Shown piece after piece: positions 33,513 through 43,204 of a stretch of 55,654 bases of DNA; positions within the stretch are counted from its first letter, which is position 1, and each line of letters opens with the position of its first letter. The notes below the pieces were generated by a model. The model worked only from the letters and a program-made list of their open reading frames with translations, was not told the DNA's origin and did no database searches. This DNA is from Alkalibacterium sp. AK22 (GTDB taxonomy: Bacteria > Bacillota > Bacilli > Lactobacillales > Carnobacteriaceae_A). The translations under genes and the position numbers were made by a program. The DNA lies in contig NZ_JANL01000019.1 in NCBI RefSeq assembly GCF_000585255.1, forward strand, positions 1 to 55,654, written 5' to 3'.

Positions 33513-34688
33513 ATGCAAACACAAAATAAAAAAGTGAGCACACCGATCTGGCGAAACAAAAAAGTCGTCCCTGTGATCCTGCAGGCTGTGTTCGTTCTGC
33601 TGGTGGGGATAGTATTCTGGATATTGATCCAGAATACACTGACCGGTCTCGAGCGGATTGGGATCCGCTTTGGTTTCGACTTTTTAAATGCCCGTTCCGG
33701 CTTTAATATTAATGAAGCCATGATTGCCTACAGTACAAGTGATCCCTATTACCGGGCCTTGCTTGTCGGGATTGTCAGTACACTGAGAGTGTCCTTTTTC
33801 GGCATCATCCTGGCGACAGTTATTGGCGTCGGTGTCGGGGTGGCTAAAATGTCCGACAACTGGCTCTTAAGCAAAGTCGCCTCGATCTATATCGATGTGT
33901 TCAGAAATACGCCACTGCTGCTGCAGATATTCATACTGAACTTTGCTGTTTTCCTTCCCCTGCCTAGAATACAGGAAGCGGTCAGCTTCGGTCCCTTTTA
34001 TCTCTCTAACCGTGGAGCCGTGATTCCCTGGGCACGCGTGCACGATGCGACCGCTCTTTGGCTTCTTTTGCTGCTGGTCTTTATGGCAGCGGCCCTGTTT
34101 CTTTTCAAATATTTAATGCGTCTGGAAATGGAGGGTGGCCAGCACCGCTATCCTTTTCTGTCCGCTTTGGGACTTCTGGTTCTGCTTTCGGGTCTGACCT
34201 ACCTTTTGGTTGGACGGGGACCGCTGGAACCGACGATTCCGTCACATACAGGTGCAGCGGTCGCCGGGGGGCTGTCTTTGACGACACCCTTTTTATCCGT
34301 CCTTTTAGCACTGACGATTTTTACGTCCACCTACATCGCTGAAATCGTCCGTGGAGGCGTACAGGCCGTGCCGAAAGGTCAGGTTGAAGCGACCAAGGCG
34401 CTCGGCTTTAAATCCCGTACGGCCATGAGACTGGTTATTTTTCCGCAGGCCATTCGGATCATTATTCCGCAGATGACCAGCCAATATCTGAACCTGATCA
34501 AAAACTCGTCTCTGGCTATGGCAGTAGGCTATCAGGAAATAGTCGGTGTCGGCAATACAGTCATCAACCAGTCAGGCCGGACGCTTGAGGTGATTGCCAT
34601 TATGATTGCAGTCTATCTCTTCTTCAGTCTGACGACGTCGCTGTTTATGAACTACTTCAATAAAAAATTCCAGCTGGTTGAAAGGTAG
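33513..34688 (+). CDS. General amino acid ABC transporter, permease (AapQ/BztB-like)
   Basis: A 391-aa integral membrane permease. N-terminal helix WILIQNTL..., then FGFDFLNARSGFNINEAMIAYS, a long insertion around 150-260 typical of AapQ/BztB, and the EAA loop TKALGFKSRTAMRLVIFPQAIRIIIPQ that docks the ATPase. The start at 33513 follows AAAAGAGGTG; a frame opening at 33357 runs through the hairpin and is unlikely. It probably forms a heterodimer with the next protein. Confidence 0.9.
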   Translation: MQTQNKKVSTPIWRNKKVVPVILQAVFVLLVGIVFWILIQNTLTGLERIGIRFGFDFLNARSGFNINEAMIAYSTSDPYYRALLVGIVSTLRVSFFGIILATVIGVGVGVAKMSDNWLLSKVASIYIDVFRNTPLLLQIFILNFAVFLPLPRIQEAVSFGPFYLSNRGAVIPWARVHDATALWLLLLLVFMAAALFLFKYLMRLEMEGGQHRYPFLSALGLLVLLSGLTYLLVGRGPLEPTIPSHTGAAVAGGLSLTTPFLSVLLALTIFTSTYIAEIVRGGVQAVPKGQVEATKALGFKSRTAMRLVIFPQAIRIIIPQMTSQYLNLIKNSSLAMAVGYQEIVGVGNTVINQSGRTLEVIAIMIAVYLFFSLTTSLFMNYFNKKFQLVER

Positions 34689-34697
34689 GTGGATAAA

Positions 34698-35927
34698 ATG
34701 ATTGATGAAAGACTACACATCAAAGGAGAGATGGATAGCCGTCTGGAAGTGACGGATGCGCCCAGACTGAAACAGGATGGCCAGACGCCTTTTTTCAAGG
34801 CTTTAAAAAAGAACCTGTTTGACGGTCCTAAAAATACGCTACTCACTTTGCTGACGGCCCTCTTTTCCGGCCTGGTGCTGTACCAGGTGGTCCAGTTTGC
34901 GGTCACCAACAGCTGGGATGTTGTCTATATCCATTTGCGCCTGCTAATGATCGGACAGTATCCGCTGGAAGAATTATGGCGTCTCTGGTTTGCTCTATAC
35001 TATGCCTCTCTGATGATTGGGGGGACATGGGGGCTATTTAAAGGAGCAGGCAAGGCCGTTGCGCTGACTTTCGGCTCCGTTTTTCTGGCCTTTGCCATTA
35101 TTCCGTGGACGACCCTGAATACTACGTTGAATCTGGTAGCCTGCCTACTGCTGATGGCAGGAGGCTACCTGCTAGGCAGCCGCTTTTCTGTACTGAAGAT
35201 TCCGGCCCTTGTGCTCTGGGCTCTTTATTTCCCGCTTACCCTGGGCCTGATTATGGGGTTTGGAGGACTCTTGGATCCGGTTTTGAGCCGGTACTGGGGA
35301 GGCTGGCTGCTAACGGTGATTTTGGCTTCGGTAGCTATCATCGGCTGCTTTCCGCTGGGGATTCTTCTGGCGCTGGGACGCCGCAGCGAGCTGCCGGTTG
35401 TCCGTTATTTCTGTATTGCTTATATTGAACTGGTAAGGGGAACACCTCTGATCATGGTTCTGTTTATTGGCCAGTTGCTGATTCCCTTGTTTTTAGGGGG
35501 ACAGACGGGTATGGACAATGTAACGCGGGCCATGATTGCCTATGTTTTCTTTGCCGCTGCTTACCTGGCTGAAGATGTCCGGGGTGGGCTGCAATCCATA
35601 CCAGGTGGCCAGTATGAAGCCGCTCAGGCATTGGGTTTGAATAAAATCAAGACGACTTTTTTTATTATCCTGCCCCAGGCGCTTAAAGCTGTTATTCCGG
35701 CCATGGTCGGGCTGTTCATTACTATTTTGAAAGATACGTCTCTGGTGGCCATTATTGGACTGTCTGACTTCCTGGGTACTGCCCGACGGATTTCAAACAA
35801 TCCGGAATACCTTGGGCGTTATCTGGAACTGTATGTCTTTGTTGCCGTATTTTATTTCATTTTCTGCTACCTAATGGCGTATGTCAGCCGTTATCTGGAA
35901 CGCAGCCTGTCTAAAGGCAGCCGCTAA
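34698..35927 (+). CDS. General amino acid ABC transporter, permease (AapM/BztC-like)
   Basis: A 409-aa permease, second half of the transmembrane pair. It has an N-terminal cytosolic stretch of ~40 residues, about eight hydrophobic helices and the EAA loop [28 protein letters not shown]. The region [25 protein letters not shown] is strongly conserved in AapM. An upstream in-frame GTG (34689) is possible, but GGTAGGTGG suits the ATG at 34698. It follows aapQ by nine bases. Confidence 0.9.
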   Translation: MIDERLHIKGEMDSRLEVTDAPRLKQDGQTPFFKALKKNLFDGPKNTLLTLLTALFSGLVLYQVVQFAVTNSWDVVYIHLRLLMIGQYPLEELWRLWFALYYASLMIGGTWGLFKGAGKAVALTFGSVFLAFAIIPWTTLNTTLNLVACLLLMAGGYLLGSRFSVLKIPALVLWALYFPLTLGLIMGFGGLLDPVLSRYWGGWLLTVILASVAIIGCFPLGILLALGRRSELPVVRYFCIAYIELVRGTPLIMVLFIGQLLIPLFLGGQTGMDNVTRAMIAYVFFAAAYLAEDVRGGLQSIPGGQYEAAQALGLNKIKTTFFIILPQALKAVIPAMVGLFITILKDTSLVAIIGLSDFLGTARRISNNPEYLGRYLELYVFVAVFYFIFCYLMAYVSRYLERSLSKGSR

Positions 35928-35992
35928 TGATTAAAGGCAGCAGTTATACTGGTAGAAATGCCGTGATCCATAAGGAAAGAGAGGAAAAGATT

Positions 35993-36772
35993 ATGAAGGA
36001 AGTTGTTGCAGCCAAGTCAGCTGTTGAAGCAGCTGCAGACAAGAACCCAATCATCAAAGTCAGCAAACTGAACAAGTGGTATGGAGATCTCCATGTCATC
36101 AAGGATGTGGACCTTACCGTGACTCAGGGAGAAGTGATCGTCGTGCTGGGACCCTCGGGTTCAGGTAAGTCCACATTTATCCGGACACTGAATGCACTGG
36201 AAGAATTCCAGAGTGGATCCATTGTGATCGACGGAATCGAACTGACGGATGATCTGAAAAATGTAGAAGAAATACGCAAGGAGACCGGGATGGTTTTCCA
36301 GCAGTTTAATCTCTTCCCGCACATGACGATTTTAAAGAATGTTTCACTGGCACCGATCTGGGTCAGAAAATGGAAGAAAGGCAAAGCAGATGAAATTGCC
36401 CGCGATTTGCTTGAACGCGTTGGAATTCCTGAACAGGCAGACAAGTATCCTGGCCAGCTTTCCGGCGGTCAGCAGCAGCGGGTAGCCATTGCCCGTGCAT
36501 TGGCGATGCAGCCAAAAATTATGCTGTTCGATGAGCCGACTTCCGCGCTGGATCCGGAAATGGTCAATGAGGTCCTGGACGTCATGCGCAGCCTGGCTGA
36601 GTCCGGGATGACAATGATCGTGGTGACGCATGAAATGGGCTTTGCCCGGCAGGTGGCTGATCGTCTAGTCTTGTTCGATAAAGGGGAGATTATTGAAATG
36701 GCTGAGCCGAAGGCCTTCTTTGATCACCCTAAACACGAGCGGACCAAGCTGTTTTTGAGCCAAATCCTCTGA
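35993..36772 (+). CDS. General amino acid ABC transporter, ATP-binding protein (AapP/BztD-like)
   Basis: The cytoplasmic ATPase, 259 aa. Walker [11 protein letters not shown]-loop [13 protein letters not shown], signature [15 protein letters not shown], Walker [16 protein letters not shown] and the H-loop VVTHEM are all intact. It belongs to the polar amino acid uptake (GlnQ) subgroup. A frame overlapping aapM begins at 35927, but AAAGAGAGG serves the ATG at 35993. Last gene of the operon. Confidence 0.93.
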   Translation: MKEVVAAKSAVEAAADKNPIIKVSKLNKWYGDLHVIKDVDLTVTQGEVIVVLGPSGSGKSTFIRTLNALEEFQSGSIVIDGIELTDDLKNVEEIRKETGMVFQQFNLFPHMTILKNVSLAPIWVRKWKKGKADEIARDLLERVGIPEQADKYPGQLSGGQQQRVAIARALAMQPKIMLFDEPTSALDPEMVNEVLDVMRSLAESGMTMIVVTHEMGFARQVADRLVLFDKGEIIEMAEPKAFFDHPKHERTKLFLSQIL

Positions 36773-36860
36773 GCTTATCTAAAGCCAGGGCAGCTTTGTA
36801 CTCTAGCAAGAATGTTGCATGAAAGCGAAACAGTCAGCTTCAACACAGAAGTTATTCTTC

Positions 36861-36897
36861 AGGTCTGCTGAGATCCAGTCAGCAGGCCTTTTTTTAT
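36861..36897 (+). terminator. Terminator of the amino acid transporter operon
   Basis: AGGTCTGCTG pairs with CAGCAGGCCT across a nine-base loop, then seven T. Confidence 0.92.
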
Positions 36898-36974
36898 ACT
36901 GAAAAAAAGAGACAGGAAGCTGGTTTGCCTTGCAGGGTTACGCTGCTGAAATACAGGCAGAGGTTAACTTGCTC

Positions 36975-37002
36975 TTTAAAAATAAAAGAAAGGTGCTATA
37001 AT
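36975..37002 (+). promoter_or_regulatory. pepF promoter
   Basis: TTTAAA (36975-36980) and the extended -10 TG-C-TATAAT (ending 37002), spacer 16 bp. The same TTTAAA/TGCTATAAT pair occurs before ilvE. Confidence 0.75.
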
Positions 37003-37030
37003 AAAATAAGAAAGTGAATAGAGAAAAGGG

Positions 37031-37082
37031 GAATGCTTTAATCAAGTATTCATTTTTTTAAACAGAATGTGACACTTTGTCA
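37031..37082 (+). promoter_or_regulatory. pepF leader hairpin and palindrome
   Basis: GAATGCTT pairs with AAGTATTC over five bases and is followed by ATTTTTTT, like a weak terminator within the ~115-nt leader. TGACA-CTT-TGTCA (37070-37082) follows as a small palindrome. Together they suggest attenuation or a regulator site; the factor is unknown. Confidence 0.4.
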
Positions 37083-37126
37083 TATTTAATCGTTCACTTG
37101 TTCATATAAAAAGGAGAGAGTACTAC

Positions 37127-38935
37127 ATGTCAGAACAATTACTCAAACGATCAGACGTAGCTGATGAACTGAAATGGGACCTGTCTGCTATTTTTAAAAC
37201 AAAAGAGGAGTTTGAAGAGGCGGCAAAGCAGCTACCTGAAGATGTCGCAGCTTTTGCTGGCAAGTATGACGGACAGCTGACAGAGGCAGAAACGGTTGTA
37301 GAAGCGATTGCTGCTTACGAAGAACTATCAGCAGCTGCGTCACATTTGGGACAGTACGGCCATCTGCCGGTTTCAGTGGATATTACCGACAGCGAAGCCC
37401 AGCAGGTCACCCGTCATGTTTCCAATGTCCTGGCCGGTGTTAGTGCCAGACTCAGCTTTTTCCAGTCACAGATGGAAGAGCTGGATGAGGCTACTCTGGA
37501 TGCAGTCAAGGAACAGGAGCCAGCCTATGCAGCTTATATCCGAAAAATAAAGAAAACTAAGCGGGCCAAGCTGGATCCGAAAGTGGAGGAAGCCCTGGCT
37601 CAGCTGTCGCCGGTCTTCAGTTCACCGGCCGAAATCTTTGAACAGGCCCGGTCTAATGATGCGGATTATGGCACCTTTGAAGTGGACGGTAAGGAGTATC
37701 CACTGAGTTTCGTCTTGTATGAAGAGGTATACATGTACCATGAAGATCCAAAAGTCCGCCGGGCTGCCTATGATCAGTTCAACAGTGTGCTTGGCCAGTA
37801 TAAGAATGTGGTGGCTACGGCCTACTACACCCATCTGCAGCGCGAAAAAACGATTGCCGATATGCGCGGCTATGACTCGATTTTTGACTACCTTCTGGAA
37901 AGTCAGGAAGTGGATCAGGACCTCTACCACCGTCAGATCGATACGATCATGACCGACTTTGCACCGGTCATGCGTAAATTCATTACGCATCTAAAAGAGG
38001 TTCATGGACTGGAGAAGATGACTTATGCCGATCTAAAGGTGGATCTGGATCCGGATTATACCCTTCCGGTTTCAATCGAGGAATCCAAGACCCTGGTCAA
38101 GGAAGCCCTGGAGCCACTCGGACAGGACTATGTTGATATGATTCTGCGATCTTATCCCGAGCGCTGGGTGGACTTTGCACAGAATCTGGGCAAGCGGTCA
38201 GGGGCTTTCTGCTCGACGACCTACGGCAAACATCCTAATGTCATGGTGACCTGGACCGGACAGCTGACCGATGCCTATACGCTTTTTCATGAGCTGGGCC
38301 ATGCCGGCCAGGGGGTCTTTTCTAATGAAAACAACCCGCTGACCAGTGCCCGACCGTCGCTTTATCTGATTGAAGGACCCTCGACATTTAATGAGCTGCT
38401 TTTAACGGACTATCTGAAAAACAAGACGGATGATCCGCGGATGGAGCGTTCCGTGCTGTCTAAGATGATCTCCCGAACCTATTTCCATAATTTCGTGACG
38501 CACCTGCTTGAAGCAGCCTATCAGCGAGAAGTTTATCGCCTGATTGATGCCGGCAAGAGTTTTGATGCCAACAAGCTCAGCGAACTAAAGCGCGAGGTGC
38601 TGGAGCAGTTCTGGGGCGAGGCCGTCGAGCTTGAACCGGGTGCGGAACTGACCTGGATGCGTCAGATCCACTACTATATGGGGCTGTATCCCTATACCTA
38701 TTCAGCGGGACTGACAATCGCCACGCAAGCCTTCCTGAAAATCAGCAGTGGAGAAGAAAAAGTTGACGGCTGGCTAGACTTCCTAGCTCTGGGTGGTCAG
38801 AAAGAGCCGGCAGAAGCGACACAAGTGTGCGGGGTTGATATTACTACCGACAAGCCTTTGAAGGATACGATCAACTATCTAGACGAATCGGTCGACCGCA
38901 TCATCGAACTCACAAAAGAACTGGATCAGAACTGA
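37127..38935 (+). CDS. pepF: Oligoendopeptidase F
   Basis: A cytosolic M3-family zinc metallopeptidase that cuts 7-17-residue peptides, 602 aa, the normal size. The catalytic motif is LFHELGHAGQ (HExxH), with the third ligand Glu in LIEGPSTFNELL. N-terminal helices (about 20-200) form the lid and are typical of PepF. AAAGGAGAGAG precedes the ATG. It stands alone between a promoter and a terminator, next to amino acid uptake and arginine genes, which fits nitrogen use. Confidence 0.96.
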   Translation: MSEQLLKRSDVADELKWDLSAIFKTKEEFEEAAKQLPEDVAAFAGKYDGQLTEAETVVEAIAAYEELSAAASHLGQYGHLPVSVDITDSEAQQVTRHVSNVLAGVSARLSFFQSQMEELDEATLDAVKEQEPAYAAYIRKIKKTKRAKLDPKVEEALAQLSPVFSSPAEIFEQARSNDADYGTFEVDGKEYPLSFVLYEEVYMYHEDPKVRRAAYDQFNSVLGQYKNVVATAYYTHLQREKTIADMRGYDSIFDYLLESQEVDQDLYHRQIDTIMTDFAPVMRKFITHLKEVHGLEKMTYADLKVDLDPDYTLPVSIEESKTLVKEALEPLGQDYVDMILRSYPERWVDFAQNLGKRSGAFCSTTYGKHPNVMVTWTGQLTDAYTLFHELGHAGQGVFSNENNPLTSARPSLYLIEGPSTFNELLLTDYLKNKTDDPRMERSVLSKMISRTYFHNFVTHLLEAAYQREVYRLIDAGKSFDANKLSELKREVLEQFWGEAVELEPGAELTWMRQIHYYMGLYPYTYSAGLTIATQAFLKISSGEEKVDGWLDFLALGGQKEPAEATQVCGVDITTDKPLKDTINYLDESVDRIIELTKELDQN

Positions 38936-38978
38936 GCGGACCGCTGACGGTCAAGCAAGCTCACGGATCCGTGAAACA

Positions 38979-39015
38979 GACTGGATCAGGGGAATAGCCT
39001 GGTCTGGTCTTTTTT
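38979..39015 (+). terminator. Terminator after pepF
   Basis: GACTGGATCAGG and CCTGGTCTGGTC form a 12-bp helix with three G-U pairs, a seven-base loop and six T. Confidence 0.85.
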
Positions 39016-39099
39016 ATGCTTAAAAAGTATGTTAATTGTATAAAAACGGGCTTTTTATCAAAAAAAGACAAAAATATACATTAAATTAAATATTTTGTG

Positions 39100-39128
39100 T
39101 TGACACGGCTGCTGGTCTGGTGTAGACT
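39100..39128 (+). promoter_or_regulatory. arg operon promoter
   Basis: TTGACA (39100-39105) and TAGACT (39123-39128) are exactly 17 bp apart, so transcription begins near 39135, just before T-box stem I. Confidence 0.8.
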
Positions 39129-39136
39129 ACCGTTAA

Positions 39137-39470
39137 CGTCAAAGAACAAGAAAAGTAAATGATCTTCTTCATTACAGCGAGTCAGCACAGAGTGGAAGGC
39201 TGACATGACGGGTCATTGAAAACGAGCTTATAAGACGCTTTTGAACCTGGGAGCCAAAGAAGGCAGGAGCGATTGGTCCGGCCGAAGAAAGACTAGGGTG
39301 AACGGGGGTAAAAGCCGTGTGCAGCGTTAATGCAAAGAGTTGGCAGATGGGCGATAACCGCTCAAACAGGAGTTCTTACCCGTGATACGGTAGGGCACTG
39401 GATATCTGCAAATAGAGTGGTACCGCGAATCGATCGTCTCTGTGTGAAAGCACAAAGGCGTTTTTTTTTA
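39137..39470 (+). promoter_or_regulatory. T-box leader of the arginine operon
   Basis: The T-box AGAGTGGTACCGCG (39414-39427) is present, followed by the terminator 39435-39470 with which it competes. Stem I is closed by CGTC/GACG and AATGATC (39158-39164)/GGTCATT (39211-39217). The specifier loop has the S-turn pieces AGTA (39154-39157) and GAA (39218-39220); the triplet after GAA is AAC (39221-39223), an Asn codon. The TGGT bulge would accept a discriminator A (or G by wobble). So uncharged tRNA-Asn is the predicted effector, which is unexpected for arg genes. Confidence 0.9.
39435..39470 (+). terminator. T-box terminator
   Basis: CGTCTCTGTG pairs with CACAAAGGCG around TGAAAG and is followed by nine T. 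Part of the leader; it is disrupted when the antiterminator forms. Confidence 0.88.
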
Positions 39471-39544
39471 TACCCAAAAAGACAGTAGACCAAAAAAGCA
39501 GACTAGAGGCATAGAAAACACCAATAAAAAGGAGCATATTTATT

Positions 39545-40816
39545 ATGACTGAGAAAACTTACAAAAAAATCGTACTGGCCTATTCCGGAGGCCTGGATAC
39601 GTCCGTCATTATCCACTGGTTGAAAGAGCATTATGGGAGTGAAATCATTGCGGTCACCGCTAATGTGGGTCAGGAAGACGAACTGATCGGACTGGAAGAG
39701 AAAGCACTCAAGACCGGGGCCTCCAAGTTCTATCTGGCCGACATCGAAGAAGCATTTGTTTATGACTCCATTTTTCCGACGCTCAAGGCGGGAGCAATTT
39801 ATGAAAACAAGTATCTCCTAGGCACGGCAACAGCACGTCCAATCATCTCCAAGGCTCTGGTGAATATTGCCAAGCAAGAAGGGGCGGATGCGATCTGCCA
39901 CGGCTGTACCGGCAAAGGAAACGATCAGGTTCGTTTTGAAATGGGGATAAAAGCTCTGGCTCCGGAGCTGGATATCATTGCGCCCTGGAGAACCTGGGAG
40001 ATTAGCTCCCGTGATGAGGCCATCGATTACTGTGAGAAGCACCAGATTCCGCTAAAAGTTTCTAGAGAAACAAGCTATTCCAAGGACAAGAACCTTTGGC
40101 ATCTGTCACATGAAGGGCTGGATCTGGAAAGCCCGCTCAATGAACCTAAATATGATTCTATTCTTGAAATGTGTGTCTCTCCTGAGCAAGCGCCGGATCA
40201 AGCCGCCTATGTCAGCATTACTTTTGAACAGGGCGTGCCGGTAGCGGTGGACGGCGAGGAAATGGACGGGGTGACTCTGATTAAGACACTCAATGCCATC
40301 GGGGGCGAGCACGCGGTCGGCATCCTGGACATGATCGAAAATCGTCTGGTCGGCATGAAGAGCCGAGGCGTCTATGAAACACCGGGAGGTACCTTGCTCT
40401 ATTTCGCACACGAGCAGTTGGAGATGATCACTTTAGACAAAGAAACAATGCAGCACAAGCAGGAGCTAGCACAGAAATATGCCAAGCTGATCTACAACGG
40501 CCAGTACTTCACGCCCTTGAAACAGGCGCTGGATGCTTTCGTCGATGAGACACAGAAGACAGTGACCGGAACGGTCAAGCTGAAACTGTATAAAGGCAAC
40601 ATGATTGTATCCAGCGTAGACTCTCCTTACAGCCTGTATTCCGAAGCTTTTGCCACGTTTGAAAATGACGAGGTCTACGACCAGAACGATGCCAAGGGCT
40701 TCATCAATCTGTTCGGCCTGTCGAGCGTGATCCAGGCGGAAATGCAGCAGAAAACACAGTTTGGCAAGCTGGCTGATCAGGTTAGTGTCTACTCTCAGGA
40801 AGGGATGCAGGCATGA
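39545..40816 (+). CDS. argG: Argininosuccinate synthase
   Basis: It joins citrulline and aspartate with ATP to make argininosuccinate; 423 aa. The ATP loop is [13 protein letters not shown], and [14 protein letters not shown] and the S-turn at [10 protein letters not shown] are family hallmarks. AAAAGGAGC precedes the ATG. It is first in the operon, next to the T-box, while argH, normally its neighbour, is at the other end. Overlaps argC by four bases. Confidence 0.97.
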   Translation: MTEKTYKKIVLAYSGGLDTSVIIHWLKEHYGSEIIAVTANVGQEDELIGLEEKALKTGASKFYLADIEEAFVYDSIFPTLKAGAIYENKYLLGTATARPIISKALVNIAKQEGADAICHGCTGKGNDQVRFEMGIKALAPELDIIAPWRTWEISSRDEAIDYCEKHQIPLKVSRETSYSKDKNLWHLSHEGLDLESPLNEPKYDSILEMCVSPEQAPDQAAYVSITFEQGVPVAVDGEEMDGVTLIKTLNAIGGEHAVGILDMIENRLVGMKSRGVYETPGGTLLYFAHEQLEMITLDKETMQHKQELAQKYAKLIYNGQYFTPLKQALDAFVDETQKTVTGTVKLKLYKGNMIVSSVDSPYSLYSEAFATFENDEVYDQNDAKGFINLFGLSSVIQAEMQQKTQFGKLADQVSVYSQEGMQA

Positions 40817-41853
40817 GTATGATCCAGGCAGGAGTCATTGGGGCTAGCGGCTATGTCGGTTCGGAACTGATCAAAATTTTACTCGGACACAGCCATGTGG
40901 ACATTGCCGGCGTGTCGTCTGATACTTATGCCGGCCAGTCCTTTTCCTCGGTCTATCCGACGTTCAAAGGTCAGTTTGACGGTGTGTTCGAGCAAGCAGA
41001 GCAAGTGATCGCCAAGGCAGACATCATCTTTATCTGCCTGCCCCACGGCATGAGTGAAGACCTGGTGAAGCAGTGTCTGGACTTGGGGAAAAAAGTCATC
41101 GATGCCGGAGCAGACTTCCGTCTGCAGGACTTGACTGTTTATGAGGACTGGTACAAGACAGCCGTCAGATACCCTGAGCTGCATGAGCAGGCGGTCTACG
41201 GTCTGACAGAACTGAACAGAGAAAAAATCCAGGAGACGGATTTGGTGGCCAACCCAGGCTGCTACCCGACCAGCATTCTGCTGGCGCTCTATCCGGCAGT
41301 GGCCAACGGACTGATCAAAACAGACTCTCTAATCATCGATGCCAAATCAGGCGTGACGGGAGCAGGCAAGAGTCTGTCAGAAGCGACCCACTTTGCTACT
41401 AAGAATGAAGGCTTCGCCGCCTACAAGATTGGTTCACACCGGCATATCCCGGAAATCGAAGAACAGCTGGCCGTGATGGGGGGGCAAAAATCCTCCATTG
41501 CCTTTGTTCCCCATCTGCTGCCGGTCAACCGGGGCATTCTGGCGACGGTCTATGCCGATCTGCAGACGGACGCTCAGGCAACAGACATTCAGACGATTTA
41601 TGAAGACTGGTATGAAGACGCCCCCTTTGTCCAGGTCAAAGGGCCCGGACAATGGCCCGACATCAGCCATGTCCAGCATTCCAATCAGTGCCATATCGGT
41701 TTAACGGTAGATGAGCGGACTAGCCGGCTGATTCTGGTCAGCGTGATCGATAATATGCAGAAAGGGGCTGCCGGTCAGGCAGTCCAGAACCTGAACGTTA
41801 TGTATGGACTGACAGAAACAGAAGGACTTGCGATGGTAGCCCCATCGTTTTGA
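40813..41853 (+). CDS. argC: N-acetyl-gamma-glutamyl-phosphate reductase
   Basis: It reduces N-acetylglutamyl-phosphate to the semialdehyde with NADPH; 346 aa. Rossmann motif [14 protein letters not shown], catalytic Cys in NPGCYPTSI, and the conserved [12 protein letters not shown]. The ATG overlaps the argG stop; AGGAAGGG lies inside argG at the right distance. Confidence 0.97.
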   Translation: MSMIQAGVIGASGYVGSELIKILLGHSHVDIAGVSSDTYAGQSFSSVYPTFKGQFDGVFEQAEQVIAKADIIFICLPHGMSEDLVKQCLDLGKKVIDAGADFRLQDLTVYEDWYKTAVRYPELHEQAVYGLTELNREKIQETDLVANPGCYPTSILLALYPAVANGLIKTDSLIIDAKSGVTGAGKSLSEATHFATKNEGFAAYKIGSHRHIPEIEEQLAVMGGQKSSIAFVPHLLPVNRGILATVYADLQTDAQATDIQTIYEDWYEDAPFVQVKGPGQWPDISHVQHSNQCHIGLTVDERTSRLILVSVIDNMQKGAAGQAVQNLNVMYGLTETEGLAMVAPSF

Positions 41854-41863
41854 GGTGAGAAAG

Positions 41864-43114
41864 ATGCAAACAGATACACTAGAAAAACTAAACAAGCAGA
41901 TCTGTCCAACACAGGGGAATGTGACCGCAGCTAAAGGCTTTCAGGCTGCCGGCATCCATGCGGGCTTTAAAAGAAAAAGAAAGGACCTGGCGCTGATTTA
42001 CAGTGAAAACCTGGCGGCTACTGCCAGTGTCTATACACAGAACAAAGTCAAGGGCGCGCCCCTTGAGATCACCCGACTCAACAGTCTGAACGGCTGGGCC
42101 CAGGCGCTGATTTGTAACAGCGGTAATGCCAATGCCTGCAATGCCAACGGGCTGGAAATCGCCGGCAAGACTTGTGAGCTGCTGAGTCAAAGTCTTGGCA
42201 TAGAGGAGCAAGATGTCCTGGTCGCTTCAACTGGAGTCATTGGTCAGCCGCTCAGTATCGAACCCTTTGCAGCCGGTATTCCCCAGCTGGTGTCAAAGCT
42301 CTCTGAAGACGCCGGCAGTTTGGCAGCTGAAGCAATCCTCACGACCGATACCGGGATCAAGGAAAAGGCAGTGACTTTTGACCTGAACGGCTGCACTGTA
42401 ACACTGGGAGGCATTTCCAAAGGCAGCGGGATGATTCATCCGAATATGGCGACCATGCTCGGCTTTATCACCACAGATGCAAACATCGAGCCGGCTGTAT
42501 TGCAGCAGGCTCTGACGGAGGTCACTTCAGACACTTTCAACATGATCAGTGTGGACGGAGATACCTCGACCAATGATATGGTGACGATTCTGGCCAATGG
42601 AAAAGCCAGCAATCCTTTGATCCAGTCCAGCGAGCAGGAAGAGTACCGTCTGTTCAAGCAAGCCTTGCATCTGGTCTGCAAAGACTTGGCTGTAGCGATT
42701 GCCGCTGACGGGGAAGGGGCAGGGACACTGATCACCTGCAATGTACTCCAGGCTAAAGATGAGCAGCAAGCCAAGCTGCTGGCCAAGCAAATCATCAGCA
42801 GCAGCCTGGTCAAGGCCGCCGTTTACGGGCGTGACGCGAATGTCGGCCGTCTGCTTTGCGCTATGGGTTACAGCGGGGCCGAGCTGAATTATGAACAGGT
42901 GGACATCTATCTGCGTTCAGCAGACTACCGCAGTGTCTGTGTCTGTGAAGCCGGCGCCGTTGTACCTTTTGATGAAGACAAGGCCTATGAGGTTCTGGGA
43001 ACGGATAAGCTCTTTATTGATATTTATCTCTATGCAGGCACAGAGCAGGCCACAGCCTGGGGATGCGATCTGACGAAAGAGTACGTGACCATCAACAGCG
43101 CCTACCGCTCCTGA
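41864..43114 (+). CDS. argJ: Glutamate N-acetyltransferase / ornithine acetyltransferase
   Basis: It moves acetyl groups between acetylornithine and glutamate, closing the cyclic pathway; 416 aa. It is made as one chain and self-cleaves before Thr in PNMATML, here Thr197. A GTG nine bases upstream is possible, but GAGGTGAG fits the ATG at 41864. With argA absent from the operon, a cyclic pathway is likely. Whether it also makes acetylglutamate from acetyl-CoA cannot be seen. Confidence 0.96.
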   Translation: MQTDTLEKLNKQICPTQGNVTAAKGFQAAGIHAGFKRKRKDLALIYSENLAATASVYTQNKVKGAPLEITRLNSLNGWAQALICNSGNANACNANGLEIAGKTCELLSQSLGIEEQDVLVASTGVIGQPLSIEPFAAGIPQLVSKLSEDAGSLAAEAILTTDTGIKEKAVTFDLNGCTVTLGGISKGSGMIHPNMATMLGFITTDANIEPAVLQQALTEVTSDTFNMISVDGDTSTNDMVTILANGKASNPLIQSSEQEEYRLFKQALHLVCKDLAVAIAADGEGAGTLITCNVLQAKDEQQAKLLAKQIISSSLVKAAVYGRDANVGRLLCAMGYSGAELNYEQVDIYLRSADYRSVCVCEAGAVVPFDEDKAYEVLGTDKLFIDIYLYAGTEQATAWGCDLTKEYVTINSAYRS

Positions 43115-43116
43115 AA

Positions 43117-43152
43117 GCAGCTTTTTCAGCCAGAGTATAAGAAAAGGCTGCT
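43117..43152 (+). promoter_or_regulatory. Intercistronic hairpin between argJ and argB
   Basis: AGCAGCTTTTTC pairs imperfectly with GAAAAGGCTGCT, just after the argJ stop. It has no T run, so it is more likely an RNA-stability or processing stem than a terminator. The gap of 90 bases is the only real one in the operon. Confidence 0.5.
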
Positions 43153-43204
43153 GACTGGATAAGAGCGCAAGTTGATTTAAAAAAGAGAAAGCAAAGGAGC
43201 ACTT

